Source of the DNA: Algoriphagus sp. NG3
GTDB taxonomy: Bacteria; Bacteroidota; Bacteroidia; Cytophagales; Cyclobacteriaceae
DNA: 64,000 nt
Direction: 5' to 3'
Assembly (NCBI RefSeq): GCF_034119865.1
Contig: NZ_CP139421.1
Span: 2,604,001-2,668,000, forward strand
The translations under genes and the position numbers were made by a program. The notes below the pieces were generated by a model. The model searched no databases. It saw only the letters and a program-made list of their open reading frames with translations, and was not told the origin of the DNA. Position 1 is the stretch's first letter; every line of letters starts with the position of its first letter. Shown in pieces: positions 44,534 through 52,867 of this stretch.

Positions 44534-46048
44534 ATGCAGACGAAAAATTTTATTGAAAATAGTTTCTGCCTTTTTAAGCTACTTCCTCTGATTTTAACAA
44601 TCTCATGTACTTCGGGAGACCCTGCAACATCAAATAGAATTGAAAGTGAAATTTCGGAAATCCTGAATGCGTCAAAAAATGCAGGGCATGAGGAAAAAGT
44701 GCAATTATTGGAAATAGCTATCGCTGCGAGCGTCGAAAACCACCTAAAACACCTTGAATTAGAATCACGGCATGAACTACTTCGTCTAAACTACACTTCT
44801 GGAAATATAGAGTACATTTTAGAAAAAAGTGAAACCATACTCAGGTTAGCCCGGAAACTTAATGATCATGAAAAAGAAGCTGCCGTTCTAAGATATTTAG
44901 GCCATGCAAATCAAAACCTTGGATTGGAACAACTGGCATTCCAATCTATGAAGAAAGCACTGACAGCAGCATCAAAGATAAACTATGCTGACATGCAGGC
45001 ATATCTCTCTGGATTAATCCATATTTCCTTAAGTTCTATGGTAGCAGAGGAAGAACGGAATACTCATCTTAATACCGGAATAGATAAGCTCTTGAGTTTA
45101 TCTGACACATTTCCGGGCAGGAAAACATCAATTTCTACCGCCTTGCAAACCAAGGGCATGATGTTTATGGATTCAAAGGATTACGATTCGGCAGAATACT
45201 ATTTCAAGAAAAACCTGACTTTTTTACAAGGGACTGAAGCAACTGATTTAAACCGCTATCCAAATGAGTTGCTCGGAATACTGAATATATCAAAACAGAA
45301 GTATGAAGATGCAATTTATTGGTTTAAAGAAGCATTAACTGTTAGCCAAAAATTAAGAAACGCAGAAAGTATTTCTCACTTGAATCTAAGACTATATGAT
45401 GCGTATGATAAACTAGGACAACAAGACAGTAGTCAGAAATATTTAGTTACATATACTATTATAAATGACAGTCTAACAAAATCAAAGAAAACATCAATAG
45501 ACAGAAGATTTGGTGCTCACCAAAAAAACAGTGACAAAGAACCAATTTTCACTGAACTTCTGCTAGCATTAGGCTCCATTTCAATTATAACCTCAATATT
45601 GTGGTTTGCAATAAAAAAAGAAAACAAAAAAAGATATATTGACCACCAAGAGCCAATAAATAGTATTGAGTCATCCCCGAATAAAGAAGATGGGAATAAA
45701 ACAATAGCATCACAGGAAGATCCTGATTATTCAGTCAGAAAAAATGATTTATGGCCCTTAGAAGAGTTAATTAAGATGGGGGAAACATCAAGCCCTGCCT
45801 TTCTGGATGCATTTCAAAAGAACTTCCCTGATTTTGAAACTACTTTGTCTCAGATCGCATACCCGAATAAGATTGTTGCTACCGAGTATTTAGTCTGTGC
45901 ATATATGAAGTTGAATTTTAGCACAAAAGAAATAGCACAGTACTCCAATAGCACAGTGAGATCCATAGAAGGGAAAAAATACAGAATCAGAAAAAAACTA
46001 AATATAAAAAGTGATGAAGATCTAAATATATGGATGAGCAAAATATAA
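44534..46048 (+). CDS. Membrane-bound TPR regulator with C-terminal LuxR-type HTH
   Basis: The 504-aa product has a lipoprotein-like signal (LLPLILTISC, Cys25), a TPR-rich periplasmic region (about 30-320: AAVLRYLGHANQNLGLEQLA, DYDSAEYYFKKNLTFLQG, YEDAIYWFKEALTVS), one membrane helix (about 340-360, LLLALGSISIITSILWFAI), and a cytoplasmic C-terminal HTH (about 440-504: KLNFSTKEIAQYSNSTVRSI, then KYRIRKKLNIKSDEDL). This layout is known in Bacteroidota signal regulators that link envelope events to transcription. The ATG at 44534 is chosen over a GTG at 44522. It is divergent from the adhesin operon 268 bases away and may control it. Confidence 0.75.
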   Translation: MQTKNFIENSFCLFKLLPLILTISCTSGDPATSNRIESEISEILNASKNAGHEEKVQLLEIAIAASVENHLKHLELESRHELLRLNYTSGNIEYILEKSETILRLARKLNDHEKEAAVLRYLGHANQNLGLEQLAFQSMKKALTAASKINYADMQAYLSGLIHISLSSMVAEEERNTHLNTGIDKLLSLSDTFPGRKTSISTALQTKGMMFMDSKDYDSAEYYFKKNLTFLQGTEATDLNRYPNELLGILNISKQKYEDAIYWFKEALTVSQKLRNAESISHLNLRLYDAYDKLGQQDSSQKYLVTYTIINDSLTKSKKTSIDRRFGAHQKNSDKEPIFTELLLALGSISIITSILWFAIKKENKKRYIDHQEPINSIESSPNKEDGNKTIASQEDPDYSVRKNDLWPLEELIKMGETSSPAFLDAFQKNFPDFETTLSQIAYPNKIVATEYLVCAYMKLNFSTKEIAQYSNSTVRSIEGKKYRIRKKLNIKSDEDLNIWMSKI

Positions 46049-46144
46049 TAGAACTATTTTAATAATGAAAAAAAATATTCTGAAAATAAAAAAATAAATA
46101 ACTGGTTAGACAAAACGCACAAACCAAACATATCATTAAATAAT

Positions 46145-46513
46145 TCAACCATTAAATGGCTCGCAAAATAAAAGCTTGTTTCCAAAAGGATCAACAACTT
46201 CCATACTTAAGGATTCCCATGGAGTCATATTGAGATCTGCAATCATATATTCAGCTTTTCTTTCCAATAAAAACCCTTGATACTCTTTCAAGCCTGAAAA
46301 CTCTATGAAAACACTGCTCTCCGAAGCCACTTCATCATAATCCGTAAAATACAAAATGATATGTTTATAAGACAGTATCATATAGATAGAGGATTTTTCA
46401 TCAGATTTCTTTTCCCATTCCACCTCAAACCCCATCATATCAACATAGAACTCTTTTGCCCTGATGACATCAACTATCTTTAAGATAGGGATAACTCTTT
46501 GATCTGTAATCAT
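46145..46513 (-). CDS. VOC superfamily (glyoxalase/bleomycin-resistance-like) protein
   Basis: The 122-aa product has the paired beta-alpha-beta-beta-beta units of the VOC fold: VIPILKIVDVIRAKEFYVDM with GFEVEWEKKS, then HIILYFTDYD, and the second half with SLSMEVVDPFGNKLLFCEP. The DPFGN-LLFCE ending is typical of bleomycin-resistance-like members. Metal ligands are not clearly conserved by eye. No neighbouring gene explains its substrate. Confidence 0.85.
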   Translation of the reverse strand: MITDQRVIPILKIVDVIRAKEFYVDMMGFEVEWEKKSDEKSSIYMILSYKHIILYFTDYDEVASESSVFIEFSGLKEYQGFLLERKAEYMIADLNMTPWESLSMEVVDPFGNKLLFCEPFNG

Positions 46514-46669
46514 TTCTACTTGTCTTTAATTTTATCAAACATTAGAGCACACGCTACATACACTATTGATCCCATTTTTATCAGATTCAGAGTATAATCA
46601 TCCGTTTATCAACCTGGTCGTCAAATAAACTGCAGATCATCCGTCACCCAATAAAATCGGTCACAAAAC
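46514..46669. other. Intergenic spacer
   Basis: No gene or clear structure is seen between the NfeD-like gene and the VOC gene. Confidence 0.4.
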
Positions 46670-46918
46670 TTACTTAACCAACCTCGTCACATGAAATGCA
46701 TTGTTCTTTATCCCCACAACTTCTATCTCCTCTCCCACTTTTAGCAGAGCATCATCCGTAACTGCGTAAAAATGAAATAAACGGGCTTCTTTTTCAATTG
46801 TGATCAGGCCATTTCCATTTTGATCATTTGAAATCTCTGAAACCACGACACCCATTTTTCCCACAAATCCTTTCTCCCAGCTTAAAGCTTTCTCTTTCTT
46901 CTTAAATAACCATTTCAT
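46670..46918 (-). CDS. Small NfeD-like OB-fold protein (copy 2)
   Basis: The 82-aa product starts MKWLFKKKEKALSWEKGFVG and is a close paralogue of 18882-19133: GKMGVVVSEI, GNGLITIEKEARLFHFYAVT, VGEEIEVVGIKNNAFHVTRL. As in the first copy, the fold is probably the NfeD C-terminal OB domain without a membrane part, and it is also preceded by the intergenic leader element. Function is unknown. Confidence 0.65.
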   Translation of the reverse strand: MKWLFKKKEKALSWEKGFVGKMGVVVSEISNDQNGNGLITIEKEARLFHFYAVTDDALLKVGEEIEVVGIKNNAFHVTRLVK

Positions 46919-47105
46919 CTGTTTATAATTGATTTTTAGCGATCATATGCCCGCCTGTCGTCGGACAGGGAATCCCTGCCTGGCAGACAGGTCGCCTGGT
47001 TTATAATCATCACAGAGTGTGTCGTTTTCGACATGCCTGCCTGTCCAGTAGGCTCACCTCCCGTAGGGCAGGCAGGCTTGATTTCATAAATCCAATATTC
47101 TTTGT
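46919..47105 (-). repeat. Intergenic leader element, copy iv
   Basis: Minus-strand element starting ATGAAATCAAGCCTGCC, containing CACACTCTGTGATGATTATA and ending shortly before the NfeD-like start. It is expanded by CCTGCC/GGCAGG palindromes at about 46965-46995 and 47035-47075. The short frame crossing it (46936-47118) is read as part of the repeat, not a gene. Confidence 0.55.
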
Positions 47106-47197
47106 CCATCCAGTACACTAATCTTGGCTCCTTCCAGATGAAAAAACCCTGGAATTCAGTTGGTTGCTGTTTCTATAGAACTGAGTCTGATTAAGGT

Positions 47198-47350
47198 TTA
47201 CTTGGGCGTATTTTCTGAAAGAGCCTGTATTCCACCGTTCATTGCATTGATGGAAGACAGCAGCTCTTCATTTTGGATTTCTCTGATTCCAACTCCAGAG
47301 ATACAAATAACCAAAAAAAGTGAGTACAGGTTACAATAGAAATTTCCTCC
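47198..47350 (-). other. Possible small secreted peptide gene or remnant
   Basis: A 50-codon open stretch reads YSLFLVICISGVGIREIQNE then ELLSSINAMNGGIQALSENT and a TAA. A hydrophobic segment followed by a hydrophilic tail looks like a signal-anchored small protein. A strong GGAGG lies at its 5' end, but there is no ATG or GTG in this frame, only CTG or TTG. It may have lost its start codon. Confidence 0.3.
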
Positions 47351-47632
47351 CTAGCTTATATAGCAAATAATAGCTACCAAAAGACTGAGAATAACAAAAA
47401 TAAGGTAACCTTTCTCTTTTTAGAACTCTTCCCTGAGCAAGAAAAAGCGGATAATCATATAATTTAAGCAGGAGTAAATATCTTCGCAAGTGGCCGGGAA
47501 AACAACACAACTTTAGTTCAACTGAAATATAATTAAATATTAAGAAATATCTTCTACCGACAGTATAATGACAAATAGGTGTCCCTAATCGAGGTTTACC
47601 TATATTTACGCATATCTCTAAATCATATCGCA

Positions 47633-47640
47633 TAATTTTG
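47633..47640 (+). promoter_or_regulatory. Candidate -7 box upstream of response regulator gene
   Basis: TAATTTTG matches the Bacteroidota -7 consensus TAnnTTTG exactly and lies 18 bases before the ATG at 47659. No convincing -33 TTG is at the right distance, so support is weak. Confidence 0.3.
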
Positions 47641-47658
47641 CTATATCCAATTGAATTT

Positions 47659-48291
47659 ATGGAAAAAAACAAGAAGATTGCCGTGGTTTTCGACGACCAT
47701 CTCCTATTTTTGGATGCTTTTTCCGCATTGATCGAACGGCTGGAGATTTTCAGTTCAGTTCAGACTTTTGATGATGAACGGCTCTTAAGCCAGTTCTTGA
47801 TCAATCACCACAAAGCTCCCATTTATTTATTCTTGGATTATTATCTAAGGGACAAGAATGCTCTACTCCTTATCAATGAGACCAGACGGCTAAATCGTCA
47901 AGTAAAAGTTATTGTCACAAGTTCGGTGACAAATCCTACTATCATTGCTAACATATTAACTTATAACCCCCAAGGCCTAATCAGCAAATCGTCAGGTTTT
48001 GATACGATACTTCAGTGCATTGATACGATAGACGGGGGGGGGCAATACACTTGCCCGACAATGAGCGAAATTGTTGTGAACATAGGTCAAATCAGCAAAA
48101 TACCGTTTTCCAATAGAGAGTTGGAAATTCTGCAGTACTTCGCACAAGGACTATCAATCGCTCAAACCGCCGATCAAAGCCACCTTAGCAAGCATACGAT
48201 AGTAGCCCACCGCCGTAATATGATGGCTAAAGTCCATGTCAATTCCATTACAGAACTATTGGCTTTTGCGCGGAATAAAGAATTGATTTAG
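47659..48291 (+). CDS. NarL-type response regulator (receiver plus LuxR HTH)
   Basis: The 210-aa product has a receiver domain (about 5-125) with acidic residues Asp12/Asp13, phospho-acceptor Asp60 in LFLDYYL, Thr/Ser at VTSSV and Lys110. The LuxR-type HTH (about 148-205) reads SNRELEILQYFAQGLSIAQT then HLSKHTIVAHRRNMMAKVHV. The start MEKNKKIAVVFDD is chosen; an upstream in-frame TTG has less support. Its nine-G tract (48034-48042) encodes part of Asp125-Gly-Gly-Gly in the linker. It is followed by two histidine kinases that are its likely partners. Confidence 0.85.
   Translation: MEKNKKIAVVFDDHLLFLDAFSALIERLEIFSSVQTFDDERLLSQFLINHHKAPIYLFLDYYLRDKNALLLINETRRLNRQVKVIVTSSVTNPTIIANILTYNPQGLISKSSGFDTILQCIDTIDGGGQYTCPTMSEIVVNIGQISKIPFSNRELEILQYFAQGLSIAQTADQSHLSKHTIVAHRRNMMAKVHVNSITELLAFARNKELI
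48034..48042 (+). repeat. Nine-G homopolymer in the response regulator gene
   Basis: Nine consecutive G bases inside the coding sequence, in the linker between receiver and HTH. A gain or loss of one G would put the HTH out of frame and produce a receiver-only protein, so the tract could act as a slippage switch. Only one length is visible here. Confidence 0.8.
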
Positions 48292-48416
48292 AAATGCTCG
48301 AATTAAGTGGTTTCATCAAGGAAAATGAACATACAAGAAGATTTTGACACGTTGCCCCAACTACATAAGTGCTATTAAAAGGCGACCTTTCTGAATTATC
48401 CCCACATCTAACCATC

Positions 48417-50234
48417 ATGCATCACCTAAAATCCGCACAATACCTGCTCCTACTTTTTGTTCTTTGTCTCTGCAACACTCCCGCATACAGTCAAATTCAG
48501 CAGATCAACCAAGAACTAAGTAAGTTACCCTCAATCAGGGACAGTGTCAGTAAGGTCAACACGCTGAACCGGTTGGGGACACTTTACCGCACCAGAAATG
48601 CAGATAGTTGCTTCTACTACGGAATGGAGGCCAAGCGTTTGGCCACCAGTATAAAGTATCCTCAAGGTCAAACAGCTGCAGACCAGGTAATTGCTTTTGC
48701 TTTATTTAAAAAGGGACTGTATGCGGAATCGCTTGAACTACTTGGCAAAATCTTACCCTACTACCAAAAACTCGATGATACCGAAAATATTGTCCGTGTA
48801 TATTTGGATATGATTGCAGTAGAAAACAAAGGTATCTCCGAGAGAACAAGGATATACTCACTCTTTCGCAAAGCTATTCAGACTGGAAGAAAACTCGAAA
48901 AAGACAGCATTATGTCCCAAGTTTATATAGGCTATCTCAATCTGGGTCCAACCCTTTCTGAAGACAGCATTGCTTATTATATAAACAAATCAAAAGAAAT
49001 CGCCGTCCGCTATAAGGATGAAAGCATGCTGATCTACAATCAGCTGTGGCAGTCAAATCTAATGGTGTTAACTGGTCAAAGGGAGGAAGCATTACCCCTT
49101 ATGAAACAGTCGTTATCCGATGCAAAGCGTATTGGGAACGTATATTTGGAGTACAATTCATTAGTATCGTTGATCAATTCTGAAAGTCACCCCAAAAAAG
49201 AGCTTGAATATTTCTATCAACAATATGAAATAGTTAAGAAAAGTGGCGACAAATACCTGGAAATTTACACCTTAAATAGTGCTTTGGATGCTGCCAAAGA
49301 ACTGAACGATAAAGACGAGCTCATCAAAATCTATGTAGAATTGGAAAAAGCCATGACAGAAGATTGGGAAAAGTCTAGAAAATTTATGGGTGACTATGTC
49401 AGGTATAATAACATAGAGCAAGACAATAGGCTATTGGCTGAGGTAAATGCGAGACGGACTATTTGGATAGTCACTATTTCATTTATTGCGGTAATTTCCT
49501 TATTGACCATTTATCTCATCATGCTCCGCCGTAGTCGAAAGGCAAAAGAAAGAATTGAAATCCTTAACAATACTGCCAATCTACAGATTATCGCTATGGA
49601 GGAGGCGAAACACGAAGCTGTACGGGAAGAACAACAGCGTCTTGGTCAGGATCTGCATGACGGGCTCTCCTCTTCCATTGCAAGCATAAAGCATCAATTG
49701 GAGACACTTGCGTTAGACACCAAGGATACATCTTTAAAAAAGAAATTGGCTGTTTTGTTATCGGAGCTAACAAGTGCCTACGCTGTAGCCAGAAACAAAA
49801 GCCATGAATGGTTTTATACAGGTGAAAATCAGCAGCATCAAACTTTTGAACAGCGAATCAAATCACTTACAGACGCTGCCTTGCCGGACTCCAACTACGA
49901 CAAAGCAATTCACATAGATGAACATGCGCTAAAGCATGCCAATATGGACACACGAATTGCCTTGCTTCGAATCATTCAGGAAGCGATCACGAATATCCTA
50001 AAACATGCCAAAGCCCAAAAGGTGGATATTTTGATTTATGAGGAAATAGACAGTCTCATTTTGACGATCAAAGACAATGGAAAAGGATTGGGCAGTAAAA
50101 AGTCAACAGGTAGATCATCAATTGGCCTTCAATCCATCAAACGCAGGGTTGAAGCTATGGATGGAGAACTCGAGATAGCTTCTGACACGAAAGGCACCGA
50201 AATAGCTATCTCCATCCCATTATCATCCGTCTGA
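48417..50234 (+). CDS. TPR-sensor histidine kinase, NarX/DesK type (first of tandem pair)
   Basis: The 605-aa product has a signal peptide (AQYLLLLFVLCLCNTPAYSQ), a TPR-rich periplasmic sensor (about 30-340), one membrane helix (349-370), and a cytoplasmic kinase. The HisKA_3 dimerisation box has His414 in LGQDLHDGLSSSIASIKHQL. The HATPase part has the N box QEAITNILKHA (Asn526) and DNGKGLG (553-559). Its partner is presumably the response regulator ending 125 bases upstream. The start at 48417 gives a proper signal peptide; the 16 residues from an earlier ATG look non-coding. Confidence 0.85.
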   Translation: MHHLKSAQYLLLLFVLCLCNTPAYSQIQQINQELSKLPSIRDSVSKVNTLNRLGTLYRTRNADSCFYYGMEAKRLATSIKYPQGQTAADQVIAFALFKKGLYAESLELLGKILPYYQKLDDTENIVRVYLDMIAVENKGISERTRIYSLFRKAIQTGRKLEKDSIMSQVYIGYLNLGPTLSEDSIAYYINKSKEIAVRYKDESMLIYNQLWQSNLMVLTGQREEALPLMKQSLSDAKRIGNVYLEYNSLVSLINSESHPKKELEYFYQQYEIVKKSGDKYLEIYTLNSALDAAKELNDKDELIKIYVELEKAMTEDWEKSRKFMGDYVRYNNIEQDNRLLAEVNARRTIWIVTISFIAVISLLTIYLIMLRRSRKAKERIEILNNTANLQIIAMEEAKHEAVREEQQRLGQDLHDGLSSSIASIKHQLETLALDTKDTSLKKKLAVLLSELTSAYAVARNKSHEWFYTGENQQHQTFEQRIKSLTDAALPDSNYDKAIHIDEHALKHANMDTRIALLRIIQEAITNILKHAKAQKVDILIYEEIDSLILTIKDNGKGLGSKKSTGRSSIGLQSIKRRVEAMDGELEIASDTKGTEIAISIPLSSV

Positions 50235-50353
50235 TTTTTCATCACGAAGAGTATGATGGAATATACATGTTTAGTAAAAGAATCATGGATTTACACGTCG
50301 TAAATGGCAATGAAAGCTCAAACCAAATTCAGCTTCCGGAGAAACCGGATAAC

Positions 50354-52174
50354 ATGGGTCAATCCAAACCCATACTTTACTTACTACTACTTTTTTCACT
50401 ATTCCTTTGGAACACTCCTGCATATAGTCAAATCCAACAGATCAACAAAGAACTACATAAGTTATCCTCAATCAAGGACAGTGTCAGTATGGTCAATAGT
50501 TTAAACCGACTTGGAACCCTTTACCGCACCAGAAATGCGGACAGCAGTTTTTATTATGGTATAAAAGCTAAACGAATAGCAACCAATGTAAATTACAGAC
50601 AAGGTCAGGCAGATGCAGACCTTGTAATTGCGTATGCCCTATTTAGAAGAGGTCTTTATGCGGAATCCCTGGAGATGCTTGGCAAAGTATTGCCGTACTA
50701 CCAAAAACTCGATGATTCAGAAAAAATTGTCCGTGTATATTTGGATATGCTCGAAGTCGAAAACAAAGGCATTTCGGATAGAACAAAAATTATTTCGCTA
50801 TTGCAAAAGGCAATCCAAGCTGGAAAAAAACTGGAAAAGGACAGTATTATGTCTGAAGCTTATATTAGCTACATCAACAGAGGACCTGATATTTCCGATG
50901 ATAGCATTGCCTACTACCTAAGCAAATCCACTGAAATTGCCAACAAATATAATGACGAACGAATTCTCAATTACATTCAACTATGGCAGGCCCGTTTGCT
51001 GATTTTGGACGGACAGTTAGAAGAAGCACTTCCTCTAGTAAAAAAAATAATAGAGGATTCACAACGCAATGGAAATCCAAGTCTGGAAATCAATGCACTC
51101 TTTCTAATTACAGGTTTCTATGAGAACGAGCCAAAAAAAGTTCTTGGGTATTTTTATGAGGCCTTCAAAGTTGCACAGGCAAGCAGGGAAAAGGACATTG
51201 AAATCTACATCTTAAACTATGCCCTAGAAGTTGCTAAACAATTAGGAGATAAAGATGAAATCATTAAAATTTACTCAGAATTAGACAAGTCCATGACAGC
51301 AGACTGGGAAAATTCAAAAAAATTCATGGGCGATTATGTACGGTATAATTCTATAGAGCAGAATAATAAGCTATTGGGTGAAGAAAATGCACGTAGGACT
51401 ATGTGGATAGTCATTATTTCATTTATGGCATTGATCTCCTTAATGACCATATACTTAATCATGCTCCGCCGTAGTCGAAAGGCAAAAGAAAGAATTGAAA
51501 TCCTTAACAATACTGCCAATCTACAGATTATCGCTATGGAGGAGGCGAAACACGAAGCTGTACGGGAAGAACAACAGCGTCTTGGTCAGGATCTGCATGA
51601 CGGGCTCTCCTCTTCCATTGCAAGCATAAAGCATCAATTGGAGACACTTGCGTTAGACACCAAGGATACATCTTTAAAAAAGAAATTGGCTGTTTTGTTA
51701 TCGGAGCTAACAAGTGCATATGCTGTAGCCAGAAACAAAAGCCATGAATGGTTTTATACAGGTGAAAATCAGCAGCATCAAACTTTTGAGCAACGGATCA
51801 GATTACTTACCGACGCTGCCTTGCCGGGCTCCAACTACGACAAAGCAATTCACATAGATGAACATGCGCTAAAGCATGCCAATATGGACACACGAATTGC
51901 CTTGCTTCGAATCATTCAGGAAGCGATCACGAATATCTTAAAACATGCCAAAGCCCAAAAGGTGGATATTTTGATTTATGAGGAATCAGCCAGTCTTATT
52001 TTGACGATCAAAGACAATGGAAAGGGCTTGGGTAGTAAAAAGCCAACAGGTGGATCATCAATTGGCCTTCAATCCATCAAACGCAGGGTTGAAGCTATGG
52101 ATGGGGAAATTGAGATAGCTTCTGACACGAAAGGCACCGAAATAGCTATCTCTATCCCACTAAAATCCACTTAA
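50354..52174 (+). CDS. TPR-sensor histidine kinase, NarX/DesK type (second of tandem pair)
   Basis: The 606-aa product repeats the architecture of the preceding kinase: signal peptide (ILYLLLLFSLFLWNTPAYSQ), TPR sensor, membrane helix, HisKA_3 (LGQDLHDGLSSS) and HATPase (DNGKGLG). From the membrane helix to the end the DNA is nearly identical to 49518-50234 at a constant offset of 1,940 bases with no indel. The sensor half differs at many positions. The start at 50354 follows a GGAGAAA box and matches the first kinase; an in-frame ATG at 50267 adds 29 residues with no known match. Both kinases probably feed the same regulator but sense different signals. Confidence 0.85.
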   Translation: MGQSKPILYLLLLFSLFLWNTPAYSQIQQINKELHKLSSIKDSVSMVNSLNRLGTLYRTRNADSSFYYGIKAKRIATNVNYRQGQADADLVIAYALFRRGLYAESLEMLGKVLPYYQKLDDSEKIVRVYLDMLEVENKGISDRTKIISLLQKAIQAGKKLEKDSIMSEAYISYINRGPDISDDSIAYYLSKSTEIANKYNDERILNYIQLWQARLLILDGQLEEALPLVKKIIEDSQRNGNPSLEINALFLITGFYENEPKKVLGYFYEAFKVAQASREKDIEIYILNYALEVAKQLGDKDEIIKIYSELDKSMTADWENSKKFMGDYVRYNSIEQNNKLLGEENARRTMWIVIISFMALISLMTIYLIMLRRSRKAKERIEILNNTANLQIIAMEEAKHEAVREEQQRLGQDLHDGLSSSIASIKHQLETLALDTKDTSLKKKLAVLLSELTSAYAVARNKSHEWFYTGENQQHQTFEQRIRLLTDAALPGSNYDKAIHIDEHALKHANMDTRIALLRIIQEAITNILKHAKAQKVDILIYEESASLILTIKDNGKGLGSKKPTGGSSIGLQSIKRRVEAMDGEIEIASDTKGTEIAISIPLKST

Positions 52175-52246
52175 TTTTTTATTAGGTAAGCCTCAGGAAA
52201 ATCCACTGTAAGAGGTTGTTCAAAAATCCAATTGGTAAAAGCGATT

Positions 52247-52750
52247 TCACTTCCAATAATTCCATACTGCCCCATCAAATACCGCCAATGCTTTGGCGTC
52301 GGTATCGTAGCACATCATCCCCGGATAGGGACTTGGTACATTTAAATGGGGAGAAGCCACTTTGGGCAATACTAAAGCCTTTTCGTCTGATTCAAGCACC
52401 AATGCCCCTTCTACGTTTGTACTTTCGGCTCCAATTACCGACTGGGAATTGATATTTGCGCCATTAAACGGCAGCAGATCTGCGGTATCCCCCTCATCGG
52501 ACAAATCCACCCACTGATTATTTGAATACATCTTTAGTTTCATGTCGTTCCGGTCGAATAGAAACGTACCGTTAGCCGGTGTGGCTGGAAGGCTTGACAC
52601 AGCGGGCAAAATAATTCCCTTGACTGATCCAGTCGCAAAATCAAGCAAGCCGTCTCCATCTATCGTACTTTTCCCTATGGCAGTCTGGGCATGGGCCAAA
52701 CAGGAACAAAAGCATATCCCTATTAGTACTAATGCTGATATTTTTTTCAT
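52247..52750 (-). CDS. Small secreted protein of the Bacteroidota fibre/adhesin-associated type
   Basis: The 167-aa product has a signal peptide (MKKISALVLIGICFCSCLAH, cleavage near AHAQ) and the pattern ATGSVKGIILPAVSSLPATP, FLFDRNDMKLKMYSNNQWVD and GMMCYDTDAKALAVFDGAVW. The CYDTD...FDGAVW block is also found at the end of the 2,897-aa protein ([17 protein letters not shown]) and in the 479-aa protein, where it is followed by a similar GxxW turn. The start MKKISALV is chosen over an ATG 19 codons upstream. It is the last gene of a minus-strand group of secreted proteins. Confidence 0.7.
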   Translation of the reverse strand: MKKISALVLIGICFCSCLAHAQTAIGKSTIDGDGLLDFATGSVKGIILPAVSSLPATPANGTFLFDRNDMKLKMYSNNQWVDLSDEGDTADLLPFNGANINSQSVIGAESTNVEGALVLESDEKALVLPKVASPHLNVPSPYPGMMCYDTDAKALAVFDGAVWNYWK

Positions 52751-52812
52751 TCTATTAATGTTTAGTTGTCTATCAAGTTTAAAACAGATCAAATTTTTCT
52801 TTGCCAATGGAT

Positions 52813-52848
52813 AGCTTTTCCAATCCGCCTAGGCGGATTGGAAAAGCT
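52813..52848. terminator. Perfect 36-bp palindrome, likely terminator or processing hairpin
   Basis: AGCTTTTCCAATCCGCC is followed by TA and its exact reverse complement. It lies between the 2,897-aa gene stop and the 167-aa gene start. The flanks are not a long T run, so it may end or process the long transcript, or protect its 3' end. Confidence 0.5.
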
Positions 52849-52867
52849 TACCCTCATCAGTTAATAA

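Noticed and set aside
46936..47118. 60-aa minus-strand frame
   Set aside because: Made of palindromic repeat DNA (element copy iv); the frame is not kept in other copies.
47331..47672. 113-aa minus-strand frame upstream of the response regulator
   Set aside because: Crosses the probable promoter of the plus-strand gene, with no recognisable protein and no ribosome-binding site.
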